A DNA stretch of 60,635 nucleotides from Pseudolactococcus piscium. Lineage in GTDB: Bacteria > Bacillota > Bacilli > Lactobacillales > Streptococcaceae. Both the position numbers and the translations under genes were made by a program. How positions within the stretch are numbered: position 1 is the first letter of the stretch; every line of letters begins with the position of its first letter. The stretch lies in the NCBI RefSeq assembly GCF_002441695.1, contig NZ_JXJW01000007.1, positions 1 to 60,635 on the forward strand, in the 5' to 3' direction. Below the pieces are notes generated by a model that saw nothing but the letters and a program-made list of their open reading frames with translations, searched no databases and was not told the origin of the DNA. Below, one piece after another: positions 44,037 to 51,442 of this stretch.

Positions 44037-44158
44037 AACAGTTTTGTATAGCCATTGATAATTGTGTCAAATATTTAGTCTCTTATTCAAATGATTTAGC
44101 AGAATATGAATTTACTTTACCTCCTATGATGGTGAACTTGATACATTTTATTGGCTAA
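44037..44158 (+). pseudogene. Fragment of an unknown helical protein (left copy)
   Basis: In the same frame as the transposase remnant the sequence continues as FCIAIDNCVKYLVSYSNDLA then EYEFTLPPMMVNLIHFIG and stops. This part is not transposase-like. A diverged copy lies at 47160-47336. I do not recognise the family. Confidence 0.5.
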
Positions 44159-44361
44159 ATAAACAGTCAAAAGTACAGTTATTAGCTAGTATTTAATACG
44201 AATTGTTTTCTTCCATTATGTTATAATAAGAAAAATGAGGTATAGTAATAGTAAGTTATCAGGATAAAGATATGCCACCATGCTTTATTTGATTAAATGA
44301 TCAGTATATTTAGCAAAAATTAAACGACTATGTATCAATTGGTAAAACTAGGAGAAAAAAG

Positions 44362-45120
44362 ATGTTAGATTTTAAAAACTTAGGAAGTCATTATAAAAAA
44401 GTAAGAAAATCCAGGGGATACACGCTAGGTGATATTTCAAGTGATTACCTAAATAAATCGCAACTGTCAAGATTTGAAAATGGGACTCAAATGTTATTAG
44501 TTGATGGTTTTATGCATGCAATAAAGGGATTGAATATGACAATTAGTGAATTTTTTTTGACTATTGGCAATTTTGAGGCAGGAAGTTTACATACTTTTGG
44601 TGAAAAATTACAAGAATTGATTAATGATCAGAATATCGAAGGTCTTAACGAGTTAATTGTCCGAAATCCAAGAACAAATGAAAAAAAAATATTCAATATT
44701 AAAGTAAAATGTGCGATTAGAGAATTATCAGGTAGAAATTTAATAACAGATGAAGAGCGTCATTTTATTGATGGGTATCTAACAAATCGTGAAGAATGGA
44801 CCGCTTTTGATATTGATGTGTTTGGAATGTGTCTAGAATCTTTAGATAGTGAATTAGTTTTTCAATTGGGTATGCAATTGGTAAAAAAAGATAAGTTTCG
44901 AATGTTACCCTATAATGATCATATTGCTAAAAGAACTTTAGTAAATATCTACGTTTATATGGTACTACATGGTAGATTTTTATATGCTGAAAAAATTGAA
45001 TCAGAATTAAATATTTTATTAAACTCTATGGATACAGAAGAAAGAATTGCAATATATATATTTAAAAAGATTGCTAAATTTAGAAAAGAAAATACGCCAG
45101 AATTATTGAAACTTTTTTGA
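44362..45120 (+). CDS. Rgg/GadR/MutR-family regulator, short
   Basis: 252 residues. An N-terminal XRE helix-turn-helix (about 7-62, YKKVRKSRGYTLGDIS..LSRFENG) is followed by helical repeats of the Rgg C-terminal, peptide-binding domain. Rgg proteins usually have 280-300 residues. This one stops at LLKLF, about 30-40 short, and no frameshift restores the rest. GGAG lies 8 nt before the ATG. Rgg proteins sense short peptides and act on nearby genes, here the peptide-MATE unit 300 bp downstream with an inverted repeat at its promoter. Codon use is AT-rich (about 20-30% GC in sampled lines), unlike the flanks. Confidence 0.85.
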   Translation: MLDFKNLGSHYKKVRKSRGYTLGDISSDYLNKSQLSRFENGTQMLLVDGFMHAIKGLNMTISEFFLTIGNFEAGSLHTFGEKLQELINDQNIEGLNELIVRNPRTNEKKIFNIKVKCAIRELSGRNLITDEERHFIDGYLTNREEWTAFDIDVFGMCLESLDSELVFQLGMQLVKKDKFRMLPYNDHIAKRTLVNIYVYMVLHGRFLYAEKIESELNILLNSMDTEERIAIYIFKKIAKFRKENTPELLKLF

Positions 45121-45132
45121 TTAACTTCAATT

Positions 45133-45166
45133 AAAAACTGATACTATCATAATAATATCAGTTTTT
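45133..45166 (+). terminator. Terminator of the Rgg gene
   Basis: AAAAACTGATA (45133-45143) with TATCAGTTTTT (45156-45166), 13 bp after the stop. Confidence 0.9.
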
Positions 45167-45259
45167 AATATTTTCCAGGGTTTAACAATCCTCGTAAAAA
45201 GTATAGCATAAGCATGCCTCCTAATTTGATAAGTATATTCTACCAGATTAAGTATTAAA

Positions 45260-45324
45260 AAAAGAAAAGTTGCTAACTTGCAACAGTTTTTTATTAAGTG
45301 TTGCAAGTTAGCAACTTTTCTTTT
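45260..45324. repeat. 26-bp perfect inverted repeat upstream of the peptide-MATE unit
   Basis: Arms 45260-45285 and 45299-45324 are exact inverted copies (inner part TTGCTAACTTGCAACA / TGTTGCAAGTTAGCAA) around a 13-bp T-rich spacer. It lies 18 bp before the -10 box of the next unit and covers its -35 position. Its T-rich end could make it a terminator, but the Rgg gene already has one 95 bp earlier. Candidate regulator site or the ends of a tiny mobile repeat. Confidence 0.7.
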
Positions 45325-45337
45325 GTCTTTTTTTCTT

Positions 45338-45376
45338 GTGATAAAATGAACATGTAAATTAGTTCGAACAATTTAC
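45338..45376 (+). promoter_or_regulatory. Promoter and operator-like dyad of the peptide-MATE unit
   Basis: TGTGATAAAAT (-10 box TAAAAT at 45342-45347). Over the predicted start site lies GTAAATT (45354-45360), the palindrome GTTCGAAC (45362-45369) and AATTTAC (45370-45376), an operator-like nested dyad. No conventional -35 is present, which fits a promoter that needs an activator. Confidence 0.55.
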
Positions 45377-45425
45377 TAACAATAACGTTACTTTTATTAC
45401 TAGAAGTAGAGAAAGGAGGGATGTT

Positions 45426-45485
45426 ATGAATAAGAAAAAATTTCAATTTAAATCAAATTGTGCTTGTGTTTCAAGATATTTATGA
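45426..45485 (+). CDS. 19-residue cysteine-containing peptide
   Basis: GAAAGGAGGG 5-6 nt before ATG gives the best ribosome site of the island. The peptide is MNKKKFQFKSNCACVSRYL: basic N-terminus, then a Cys-Ala-Cys core and an aromatic end. It could be a signal peptide for Rgg, a small modified or unmodified toxin/bacteriocin exported by the MATE protein, or a leader peptide. It does not look like a classic SHP (no hydrophobic tail) or a double-glycine bacteriocin. A one-base slip in its A6 run (45434-45440) would join it to the longer frame at 45460-45627. Confidence 0.45.
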   Translation: MNKKKFQFKSNCACVSRYL

Positions 45486-45627
45486 TGTTTCGGATGAAGA
45501 ATGTAGAGAAGCAATAATTGACTATTTGGAGGTCATTCCATTCCAATATATTATTTACGCTAATTTAATACAGACAAGCATCTATTTATCACTTTCTCCT
45601 TTTTCAGAGGTCAGATATGTTATCTAA
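45460..45627 (+). CDS. Possible 55-residue small protein overlapping peptide and MATE genes
   Basis: In the +1 frame an open frame from GTG at 45460 reads VLVFQDIYDVSDEECREAII then DYLEVIPFQYIIYANLIQTS and ends 11 nt inside the MATE gene (ATG within its last codons), an arrangement typical of coupled genes. No ribosome site precedes the GTG, and the frame is open further upstream to the peptide start. Either a frameshifted 66-codon gene, a product of ribosomal frameshifting, or chance. Family not recognised. Confidence 0.3.
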   Translation: MLVFQDIYDVSDEECREAIIDYLEVIPFQYIIYANLIQTSIYLSLSPFSEVRYVI

Positions 45628-46897
45628 AATTCAAAAATTTACCTTGCCTTTAATACTTACCCAATTACCTCAATTGCTTGTTGGCCAGTTAACGATGATT
45701 ATTGCTGTTAATAAAAGCACAAATAATATGGCAGGAATTATAACCGTACAAAGTTTTCTTTATGCTTTAGCTGGTATTTTAGGAGCCGCTGCTTTCGCTT
45801 TTAATATCTTAGGAAGTGAGGCGGTAGGTGCTAAAAATGATAAAAAATATCAGTCCTTGATTAAAGCATCCCTCATTATCAACTTAAGTGTTGGATTGAT
45901 ATCTGGTATTATATTGGTATTAGGTGGTCATCTTTTTTTATCAGTTGTCTATGGATTTTCAGGAGAATTACTAAAAGTCGCAACTTGGTATCTGTTAATA
46001 CAATCTCCTTATGTTTTGCTGATTCTATTTACTTTCTTATTTACTAATTTACTAAAAATGAAAAAAAAGACACAGTGGATTTTATATATATCTACGTTGA
46101 TGATGCTTTTTAATATTGGTATTAATTGGTTTTTTGTCCAGTATTTATCGTGGGGGATAATAGGTGCAAGCTTAGCATCAACTTGCACACTAACAATTTC
46201 TGTTTTAACATATGGTTTTATTTTGCGACGCACACTCGTTAAGGCGTTGACTACCCGAGTTATGGCTATTAGAGATATTTTAAAAAAAGCGCTCCCTTTG
46301 GTAGGGCAAGAAATTTTAGAAGGTATCATTTTGATTGTTGTCTTTGATGCCTTGATGGCAAGACTTGGTATTAATACACTGGCTTTATATGCAATATGTA
46401 TGCAAGCGATAACTTTTATCAAAATACCGACAATGATGTATGGTAATGCAGTTACAATATTTGTTGCTGAAGCAAAAGGTAATAATAGCGTAAAACAAGA
46501 CTTGTCTAGTATTTTAAGGATAACAATAACAAGTTCTAGTATTTTCTATTTTTCAGGTATGATTTTATTTAGTTTATTTGGATCAAATTATGCTAGCTTA
46601 TTTGTTAATCAGGAATTAGCCGCACAGTTTAAAATAGCTTTCATGATAGTTACTAGCCTAACTGTATTTTCTATAAGCTATGAGCTATTAAAATATTGTC
46701 TTCAAGCTCTTGGAGAAGAAAAAAAAGTTTTGAATTTGACTTTTATTGTCAATGGTTTAGCTTGTTTGATTATGGTTATATGCCAATTTCTATCAATGAG
46801 TAGTTTTACTTTCCTTTATGTGATGAATGGTTTAGCTTTGTTACTACTGAGTATTACTTTCATCTGGAAATTAAAAATGAATCTGAAATTAATGTGA
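45617..46897 (+). CDS. MATE-family exporter
   Basis: 426 residues, twelve predicted membrane helices in two related halves, as in the MATE (MatE) family of Na+- or H+-driven exporters. Internal landmarks are QLLVGQLTMIIAVNKS in helix 1 and the matching ALPLVGQEILEGIILIVVFDALMARLG at the start of the second half. AGAGG lies 7 nt before the ATG. It is the last gene of the unit behind the inverted repeat and is a natural exporter for the small peptide or for a drug. AT-rich codon use as for the Rgg gene. Confidence 0.88.
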   Translation: MLSKIQKFTLPLILTQLPQLLVGQLTMIIAVNKSTNNMAGIITVQSFLYALAGILGAAAFAFNILGSEAVGAKNDKKYQSLIKASLIINLSVGLISGIILVLGGHLFLSVVYGFSGELLKVATWYLLIQSPYVLLILFTFLFTNLLKMKKKTQWILYISTLMMLFNIGINWFFVQYLSWGIIGASLASTCTLTISVLTYGFILRRTLVKALTTRVMAIRDILKKALPLVGQEILEGIILIVVFDALMARLGINTLALYAICMQAITFIKIPTMMYGNAVTIFVAEAKGNNSVKQDLSSILRITITSSSIFYFSGMILFSLFGSNYASLFVNQELAAQFKIAFMIVTSLTVFSISYELLKYCLQALGEEKKVLNLTFIVNGLACLIMVICQFLSMSSFTFLYVMNGLALLLLSITFIWKLKMNLKLM

Positions 46898-46969
46898 TAT
46901 GACCGTTTCGTATTTTCATTTGAACTGTCGTGCGCTCTTCAACTTTAATTATGAACCTTAAAAATTTAC

Positions 46970-47053
46970 ATGTTAGATTTTATTAAACTAACTTGGTCTG
47001 ATGATGGTTTCGTACAAAGATATCGAATTATTATTTTGATAGCAATTGATTAA
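46970..47053 (+). CDS. 27-codon frame after the MATE gene
   Basis: ATG at 46970 reads MLDFIKLTWSDDGFVQRYR then IIILIAID. The hydrophobic end recalls Rgg-sensed short peptides, but there is no ribosome site and no promoter, and the frame may be a remnant. Listed only because it precedes a real terminator. Confidence 0.2.
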   Translation: MLDFIKLTWSDDGFVQRYRIIILIAID

Positions 47054-47075
47054 TAAAGTTACATAAAAATAAAAT

Positions 47076-47100
47076 CTATCAAATTATGATAGTTTTTTTA
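47076..47100 (+). terminator. Terminator of the peptide-MATE unit
   Basis: CTATCA (47076-47081) with TGATAG (47087-47092), followed by T residues. Confidence 0.7.
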
Positions 47101-47159
47101 TTTGAAAACATTTTGAAAGTGATGAAAAAATAGTTATAATATGATCTGAATACGTTTTG

Positions 47160-47336
47160 GAGCAAATAGAATTAGACAAATGGTATCCAGAAGTCATTTA
47201 TCAGTTATGTGTAGTAATTGATAATTGTGTTAGATAATTAGTCTCTTATTTAAATAAATTGGCAGAATATGAGGTTAACTTATCACAGATGATGATAAAA
47301 GTTCGAGAAATTGCTTACCGTAGTCTTAAAAAATGA
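47160..47336 (+). pseudogene. Fragment of an unknown helical protein (right copy)
   Basis: The frame reads EQIELDKWYPEVIYQLCVVI then DNCVR, a stop, LVSYLNKLAEYEVNLSQMM and IKVREIAYRSLKK. It matches the left fragment at 44037-44158 in the core IDNCV(K/R)..LVSY.N.LAEYE...MM. No start codon is seen. The two copies are direct repeats bracketing the Rgg-MATE genes. Confidence 0.55.
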
Positions 47337-47373
47337 CTGGTGTGAATTTGGAGTGAACTTCACCAATAAAAAA

Positions 47374-47410
47374 CAAAAAAAACACCCTATGGTAGAAACC
47401 ATAAAGTGTT
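47374..47410 (-). terminator. rplM-rpsI terminator
   Basis: Minus-strand stem AACACTTTATGG (47399-47410) with CCATAGGGTGTT (47381-47392), followed by T residues. The 3' half is the sequence duplicated at 43744-43765. Confidence 0.85.
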
Positions 47411-47434
47411 TGAAACGTTGCTCTATAAAAGATA

Positions 47435-47827
47435 TTAACGTTTTGAAAACTGTGAAGCTTTACGGGCTTTTTTAAGACCAGCTTTTTTACGTTCAACCAT
47501 ACGGGCATCACGAGTAAGCAAACCAGCACGTTTTAATGACGCACGGAAGTCAGGGTCTACATTTAGAAGCGCACGTGAGATACCGTGACGGATCGCACCA
47601 GCTTGTCCTGCATAACCACCACCATTAACGTTTACAAGAACGTCGTAAGCACCAACTGTTTCAGTTGCGCCAAATGGTTGGTTGATTACCAAACGCAAGT
47701 CAGCGTGTGGGATATATTCTTCAACATCTTTGTTGTTTACTGTGATTTTACCAGTGCCGGGTACCAAACGTACACGAGCTACTGAATTTTTACGGCGTCC
47801 AGTGCCGAGGTATTGTACTTGTGCCAA
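47435..47827 (-). CDS. rpsI: 30S ribosomal protein S9
   Basis: 130-residue S9. It has the family start [21 protein letters not shown] and the basic tail ending SQFSKR, whose last Arg reaches the P-site tRNA. Full length. It lies 13 bp after rplM, the invariant rplM-rpsI pair. AGGAGG precedes the start. The 3' end of rpsI is a known integration site for conjugative elements in streptococci, and here an AT-rich island follows it. Confidence 0.98.
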   Translation of the reverse strand: MAQVQYLGTGRRKNSVARVRLVPGTGKITVNNKDVEEYIPHADLRLVINQPFGATETVGAYDVLVNVNGGGYAGQAGAIRHGISRALLNVDPDFRASLKRAGLLTRDARMVERKKAGLKKARKASQFSKR

Positions 47828-47840
47828 TGTCTAGTCCTCC

Positions 47841-48287
47841 TTAGATTAATCCTGTAATGTCAAGCACTTCTGGGTTTTGAGCTTGGTGTGTATGCTCAGC
47901 GCCAACAAATACTTTAAGTTTCATGCCTTGAGCACGACCAAGCGTGTTATGTGGCAACATACCTTTTACAGAAGTTTCGATAAGACGAACTGCATTTTTT
48001 TCACGCAATTCACCAGCAGTGATTGATTTCAAACCACCTGGGTACATTGAGTGTTTGTAGTAAATCTTGTCAGTTGCTTTTTTACCAGTTAATTTCACTT
48101 GTCCAGCATTAATAACGATAACGAAATCGCCAGTATCTGTATGAAGTGTGTATTGTGGTTTATTTTTGCCGCGTAGAATGCTCGCTACAACTGCTGACAA
48201 ACGTCCCAAAGGAATATCTGTCGCATCAACAACGTGCCATTTACGTTCAACTTCGCCTGGTTTAGCGAAATAGGTAGTTTTGTTCAT
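47841..48287 (-). CDS. rplM: 50S ribosomal protein L13
   Basis: 148-residue L13, an early 50S assembly protein. Family landmarks are [28 protein letters not shown], the SMYPGGLK loop and [16 protein letters not shown] lies 7 nt before the ATG. First gene of the rplM-rpsI operon, behind a structured leader of about 110 nt. Confidence 0.98.
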   Translation of the reverse strand: MNKTTYFAKPGEVERKWHVVDATDIPLGRLSAVVASILRGKNKPQYTLHTDTGDFVIVINAGQVKLTGKKATDKIYYKHSMYPGGLKSITAGELREKNAVRLIETSVKGMLPHNTLGRAQGMKLKVFVGAEHTHQAQNPEVLDITGLI

Positions 48288-48432
48288 GATTTCTCCAATT
48301 TTTTTACTGTAGTTTACGGGGTGTCCGTGAATCGTTCCTTATCCATAGACGGTATTTTCAAGTTTCCGGGACCTAAAAATGGGGTAAACAATACCGCTTT
48401 CAATAATATCATGTTTTAACAGGTTTTGTCAA
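48288..48432 (-). promoter_or_regulatory. rplM promoter and L13-leader-like region
   Basis: Minus-strand TTGACA (48427-48432), 18 bp, TATTAT (48403-48408). The leader of about 110 nt has distant complementary pairs, GTTTAC with GTAAAC and GGTATT with AATACC, of the kind found in the Firmicute L13 leader, where L13 is thought to repress its own operon. The match to the Rfam model was not tested. Confidence 0.5.
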
Positions 48433-48439
48433 GTTTTTT

Positions 48440-48448
48440 TGTTATAAT
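48440..48448 (+). promoter_or_regulatory. Extended -10 promoter of rnhC, predicted leaderless
   Basis: TGTTATAAT ends 7 nt before the rnhC ATG at 48456. No ribosome site fits. Confidence 0.6.
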
Positions 48449-48455
48449 AGTTTTT

Positions 48456-49334
48456 ATGACCATCGTTTTAAAGTTAGCCCAAAAAGAAATTGCCCATCTC
48501 ATTGTGACCTATCAAGCCTATAGGTCTGTTACATCTAATCCATATATCCAATTTTTAGCTAAGCCACAAGGTTGTGTTATCACAGTTTATAGCTCAGGAA
48601 AAGTCATGTTCCAAGGTGAACGTTCCGAGCATTACGCTAGGCCATTTGGTTATCATAGTATGCCAACTGCTAAGATACCGCAAACTAATATCATCGGAAC
48701 TGATGAAGTTGGTAATGGGTCTTACTTCGGCGGACTAGCTGTCGTCGCAACCTTTCTATCAGATCAAGATATCCCACTTATTAAGAAATTGGGTGTCGAT
48801 GATTCTAAAAAATTAACGGATACTAAAATAAGACAAATTGCACCAATTTTAAAGGATAAGATGCAACACAAGGCACTTTTGCTCACACCTAGCAAATATA
48901 ATGAGGTCATCGAATCAGGTTATAATGCAGTTTCAGTCAAAGTTGCCCTGCATAACCAAGCCATTTTTCTTCTGGAAAAACAAGTATCTGTTGTCCCTGA
49001 TCATATCATCATAGATGCATTTACAACTGAAAAAAATTATGCCAAGTACCTCAAAAATGAAGCAAATCAAACTAGCGGAAAGGTCACACTAATTCAAAAA
49101 GCTGAGGGACAGTTTTACACTGTTGCCGTTTCATCTGTTATCGCAAGAAGCCTATTTCTTGATGAACTAGATGACCTATCACAAGATCTTGGTATAACCC
49201 TACCCAGTGGGGCAGGTCACAAATCTGACCTAACAGCAGCTAACATCATTAAGCAGTTTGGAGAGTCAACACTTAGTCAAGTGGCGAAACTTCATTTTGC
49301 CAATACCGAGAAAGCGAGAAAATTAAATAAATGA
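48456..49334 (+). CDS. rnhC: Ribonuclease HIII
   Basis: 292-residue RNase HIII: an N-terminal TBP-like substrate-binding domain (about 1-80) and a type 2 RNase H domain starting IIGTDEVGNGSYFGG with the acidic catalytic residues (D-E pair in TDEVG, D in IIDAF). It removes RNA from RNA:DNA hybrids. The start at 48456 (MTIVLKLAQKEI) is chosen because the frame upstream overlaps the promoter. Its stop overlaps lepB as ATGA, so the two are coupled. Confidence 0.95.
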   Translation: MTIVLKLAQKEIAHLIVTYQAYRSVTSNPYIQFLAKPQGCVITVYSSGKVMFQGERSEHYARPFGYHSMPTAKIPQTNIIGTDEVGNGSYFGGLAVVATFLSDQDIPLIKKLGVDDSKKLTDTKIRQIAPILKDKMQHKALLLTPSKYNEVIESGYNAVSVKVALHNQAIFLLEKQVSVVPDHIIIDAFTTEKNYAKYLKNEANQTSGKVTLIQKAEGQFYTVAVSSVIARSLFLDELDDLSQDLGITLPSGAGHKSDLTAANIIKQFGESTLSQVAKLHFANTEKARKLNK

Positions 49335-49927
49335 AAGTACTTAAAGAATGGGGCCCCTTTGTCCTGATTATCCTCATCGCTCTCATATTGCGTATTTATG
49401 TATGGAAACCCGTGATTGTCGAAGGACATTCTATGGATCCAACTTTGGCTGACAAGGAACGGCTTATTATCGTCAAAACGGTGAATATTAAGCGCCAAGA
49501 AATCGTCGTTGCTAAAGAATATGACCGCAATAGTGGTAAAGAAAAAAATATCGTCAAGCGTGTTATTGGTCTGCCAGGCGATACAATAAAATTTGACGCA
49601 GATGTGCTAACCATTAATGGCAAAGTAGTTGAAGAGCCTTATCTGAAAGATTATAAGGCTAAGTTTTCGAAAGATAAACTACAAGAGACCTTCAGTTACA
49701 ATGGCTTTTTCCAAGAACTCGCACAAAACGCCGCAGCGTTTACAATTTCAGCAACTGGGGAGACTAACTTCACAGTTACTGTACCTAAAGGACAGTATTT
49801 CTTAATGGGAGATGATCGATTAGTCTCACAAGATTCTAGACAAGTTGGTGCATTTTCGAAGAAAGACCTCGTCGGCGAAGTCAAACTCCGTATTTGGCCA
49901 CTTAAGAAAGTAGGGACTGTTGATTAA
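49331..49927 (+). CDS. lepB: Signal peptidase I
   Basis: 198-residue type I signal peptidase (S26) with one N-terminal membrane helix (about 8-24), nucleophile S34 in EGHSMDPTL and general base K76 in VKRVIGLPGD. The conserved box GDDRLVSQDSRQVG follows. It cleaves signal peptides of exported proteins on the outer face of the membrane. It overlaps rnhC by 4 nt. Confidence 0.96.
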   Translation: MKVLKEWGPFVLIILIALILRIYVWKPVIVEGHSMDPTLADKERLIIVKTVNIKRQEIVVAKEYDRNSGKEKNIVKRVIGLPGDTIKFDADVLTINGKVVEEPYLKDYKAKFSKDKLQETFSYNGFFQELAQNAAAFTISATGETNFTVTVPKGQYFLMGDDRLVSQDSRQVGAFSKKDLVGEVKLRIWPLKKVGTVD

Positions 49928-49929
49928 GT

Positions 49930-49963
49930 TAAAAAAGCTTGTCATCGGATTGATGGCAAACTT
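49930..49963 (-). terminator. Terminator of the his operon
   Basis: Minus-strand AAGTTTGCCATC (49952-49963) with GATGACAAGCTT (49935-49946), followed by four T. The stem is imperfect but long. It lies 43 bp after the hisE stop. Confidence 0.7.
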
Positions 49964-50006
49964 ATCGTTATGTACGTATGACGAAAATAAATCTATTTGA
50001 CCAAGT

Positions 50007-50321
50007 CTAATAATCATTTATCTCTGATCGGTCATGGACATGAGATTGCTTACCAGTTCGCGCATCAAGTACTGCTTGAATATCAGCTGGTGTAACGCCA
50101 GTTTCAGCTAGCATGACAGCGATATGATAAAAGACATCTGCTGTCTCGTTGGCGATCTCAACCTTGTCTGCATTTTTAGCAGCAATGATGACTTCTGTCG
50201 CTTCCTCACCAACTTTTTTGAGAATTTTGTCTAACCCTTTATCAAATAAATAAGTCGTATAAGAGCCTGTCTTAGGCTCTTTTTTTCTGGCAATTGCCTG
50301 CTTGTATAACTCTGTAATCAT
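50007..50321 (-). CDS. hisE: Phosphoribosyl-ATP pyrophosphatase
   Basis: 104-residue all-alpha MazG-like enzyme, step 2 of histidine synthesis. The core [32 protein letters not shown] holds the metal-binding E-x-x-E and E-x-x-D. Separate from hisI, with a 4-nt overlap. Last gene of the operon. The C-terminal tail is short and polar. Confidence 0.96.
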   Translation of the reverse strand: MITELYKQAIARKKEPKTGSYTTYLFDKGLDKILKKVGEEATEVIIAAKNADKVEIANETADVFYHIAVMLAETGVTPADIQAVLDARTGKQSHVHDRSEINDY

Positions 50322-50686
50322 TTAGTTTCCTCCCTAATCGCTAATACATCTGTAAAAAAGCAACTTCTAGCTCCTGTGTGGCAAGCCGGACCAACTTGCT
50401 CAACAGCAATCAGAAGCGTGTCAAAATCACAGTCCACCTTAATGCTTTTAACATATTGGTAATGGCCTGACGTATCACCCTTGTGCCATAGTTCCTGACG
50501 AGACCTCGACCAGTACCACATTTCTTTTGTCTCTAATGTCAGCTGATAACTTTGCGCATTCATGTAGGCTAACATCAAGACTTGGCCATTTGCAATATCT
50601 GTCACGATAACAGGAACAAGACCATCAGGACTTTTTTCAAAATCAAGTTTAATGTCAGTCTGACTAAAATTTGCTTGCCTCATCAT
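50318..50686 (-). CDS. hisI: Phosphoribosyl-AMP cyclohydrolase
   Basis: 122-residue enzyme of step 3, opening the purine ring of PR-AMP. Zinc and magnesium residues are seen in DCDFDTLL and in [10 protein letters not shown]. The motif [17 protein letters not shown] is typical. It overlaps hisF and hisE by 4 nt each, so it is translationally coupled at both ends. Confidence 0.96.
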   Translation of the reverse strand: MMRQANFSQTDIKLDFEKSPDGLVPVIVTDIANGQVLMLAYMNAQSYQLTLETKEMWYWSRSRQELWHKGDTSGHYQYVKSIKVDCDFDTLLIAVEQVGPACHTGARSCFFTDVLAIREETK

Positions 50687-51441
50687 AAACGTACCTCAAT
50701 CTGATTTGCTTTCATTTTCAATTTGACGTCCTTAATATCTATCTCACCATAATGAAAAACACTGGCAGCTAAAGCCCCTGTTACTGATGTTTGCTGGAAT
50801 ACGTCAACCATATCATGAGCTGTCCCTGCACCACCAGAAGCGATCACAGGAACATTTACAGCATTGGCAACCGCATTACTTAGCGCAATGTCAAATCCTG
50901 ATTTTGTCCCATCTTTATCCATACTCGTTAAAAGAATTTCACCAGCACCTAAGGCAACTGCTTGCTTAGCCCACTCGACTGCATCAAGACCCGTATCCTT
51001 ACGGCCACCATTGACATAGACATGAAAACTGCCATCCGCTTGTTTTTTAGCATCTATGGCAACAACAATACACTGGTTGCCAAATTTTTCTGCACCCTGA
51101 CGAATTAAGTCAGGGTTTGCGACTGCACTGGAATTGATGCCGACTTTATCTGCACCAGCCCTCAGCATCTTACTCATATCAGAGACAGAGCGAATACCGC
51201 CACCAACTGTAAACGGGATGAAGACTTGATTTGCCACATGACGCACCACCTCTACCATCGTATCACGTGCCTCATGAGTCGCCGTAATATCAAGAAAAAC
51301 AAGCTCATCGCATCCTTGTTCATAGTAGAGTTTAGCTGTTTCTGCAGGATCACCAACATCGGTTAAGTTAACAAAGTTGACACCCTTGACAACACGACCA
51401 TCTTTGACATCCAGACAAGGAATGATTCTTTTTGCTAGCAT
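50683..51441 (-). CDS. hisF: Imidazole glycerol phosphate synthase, cyclase subunit
   Basis: 252-residue TIM barrel. Catalytic D11 lies in [14 protein letters not shown] and D130 in the region VVAIDAKK. It uses ammonia from HisH to make IGP and AICAR. Standard length. It starts 1 bp after the hisA stop. Confidence 0.97.
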   Translation of the reverse strand: MLAKRIIPCLDVKDGRVVKGVNFVNLTDVGDPAETAKLYYEQGCDELVFLDITATHEARDTMVEVVRHVANQVFIPFTVGGGIRSVSDMSKMLRAGADKVGINSSAVANPDLIRQGAEKFGNQCIVVAIDAKKQADGSFHVYVNGGRKDTGLDAVEWAKQAVALGAGEILLTSMDKDGTKSGFDIALSNAVANAVNVPVIASGGAGTAHDMVDVFQQTSVTGALAASVFHYGEIDIKDVKLKMKANQIEVRL

Positions 51442-51442
51442 G

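Noticed and set aside
43700-44361. Intact insertion sequence
   Set aside because: Only an OrfA remnant with three stops is present. OrfB, terminal inverted repeats and target duplication are missing.
46009-46422. Minus-strand frame of 137 codons inside the MATE gene
   Set aside because: Antisense to conserved membrane helices, no start signals and no recognisable family.
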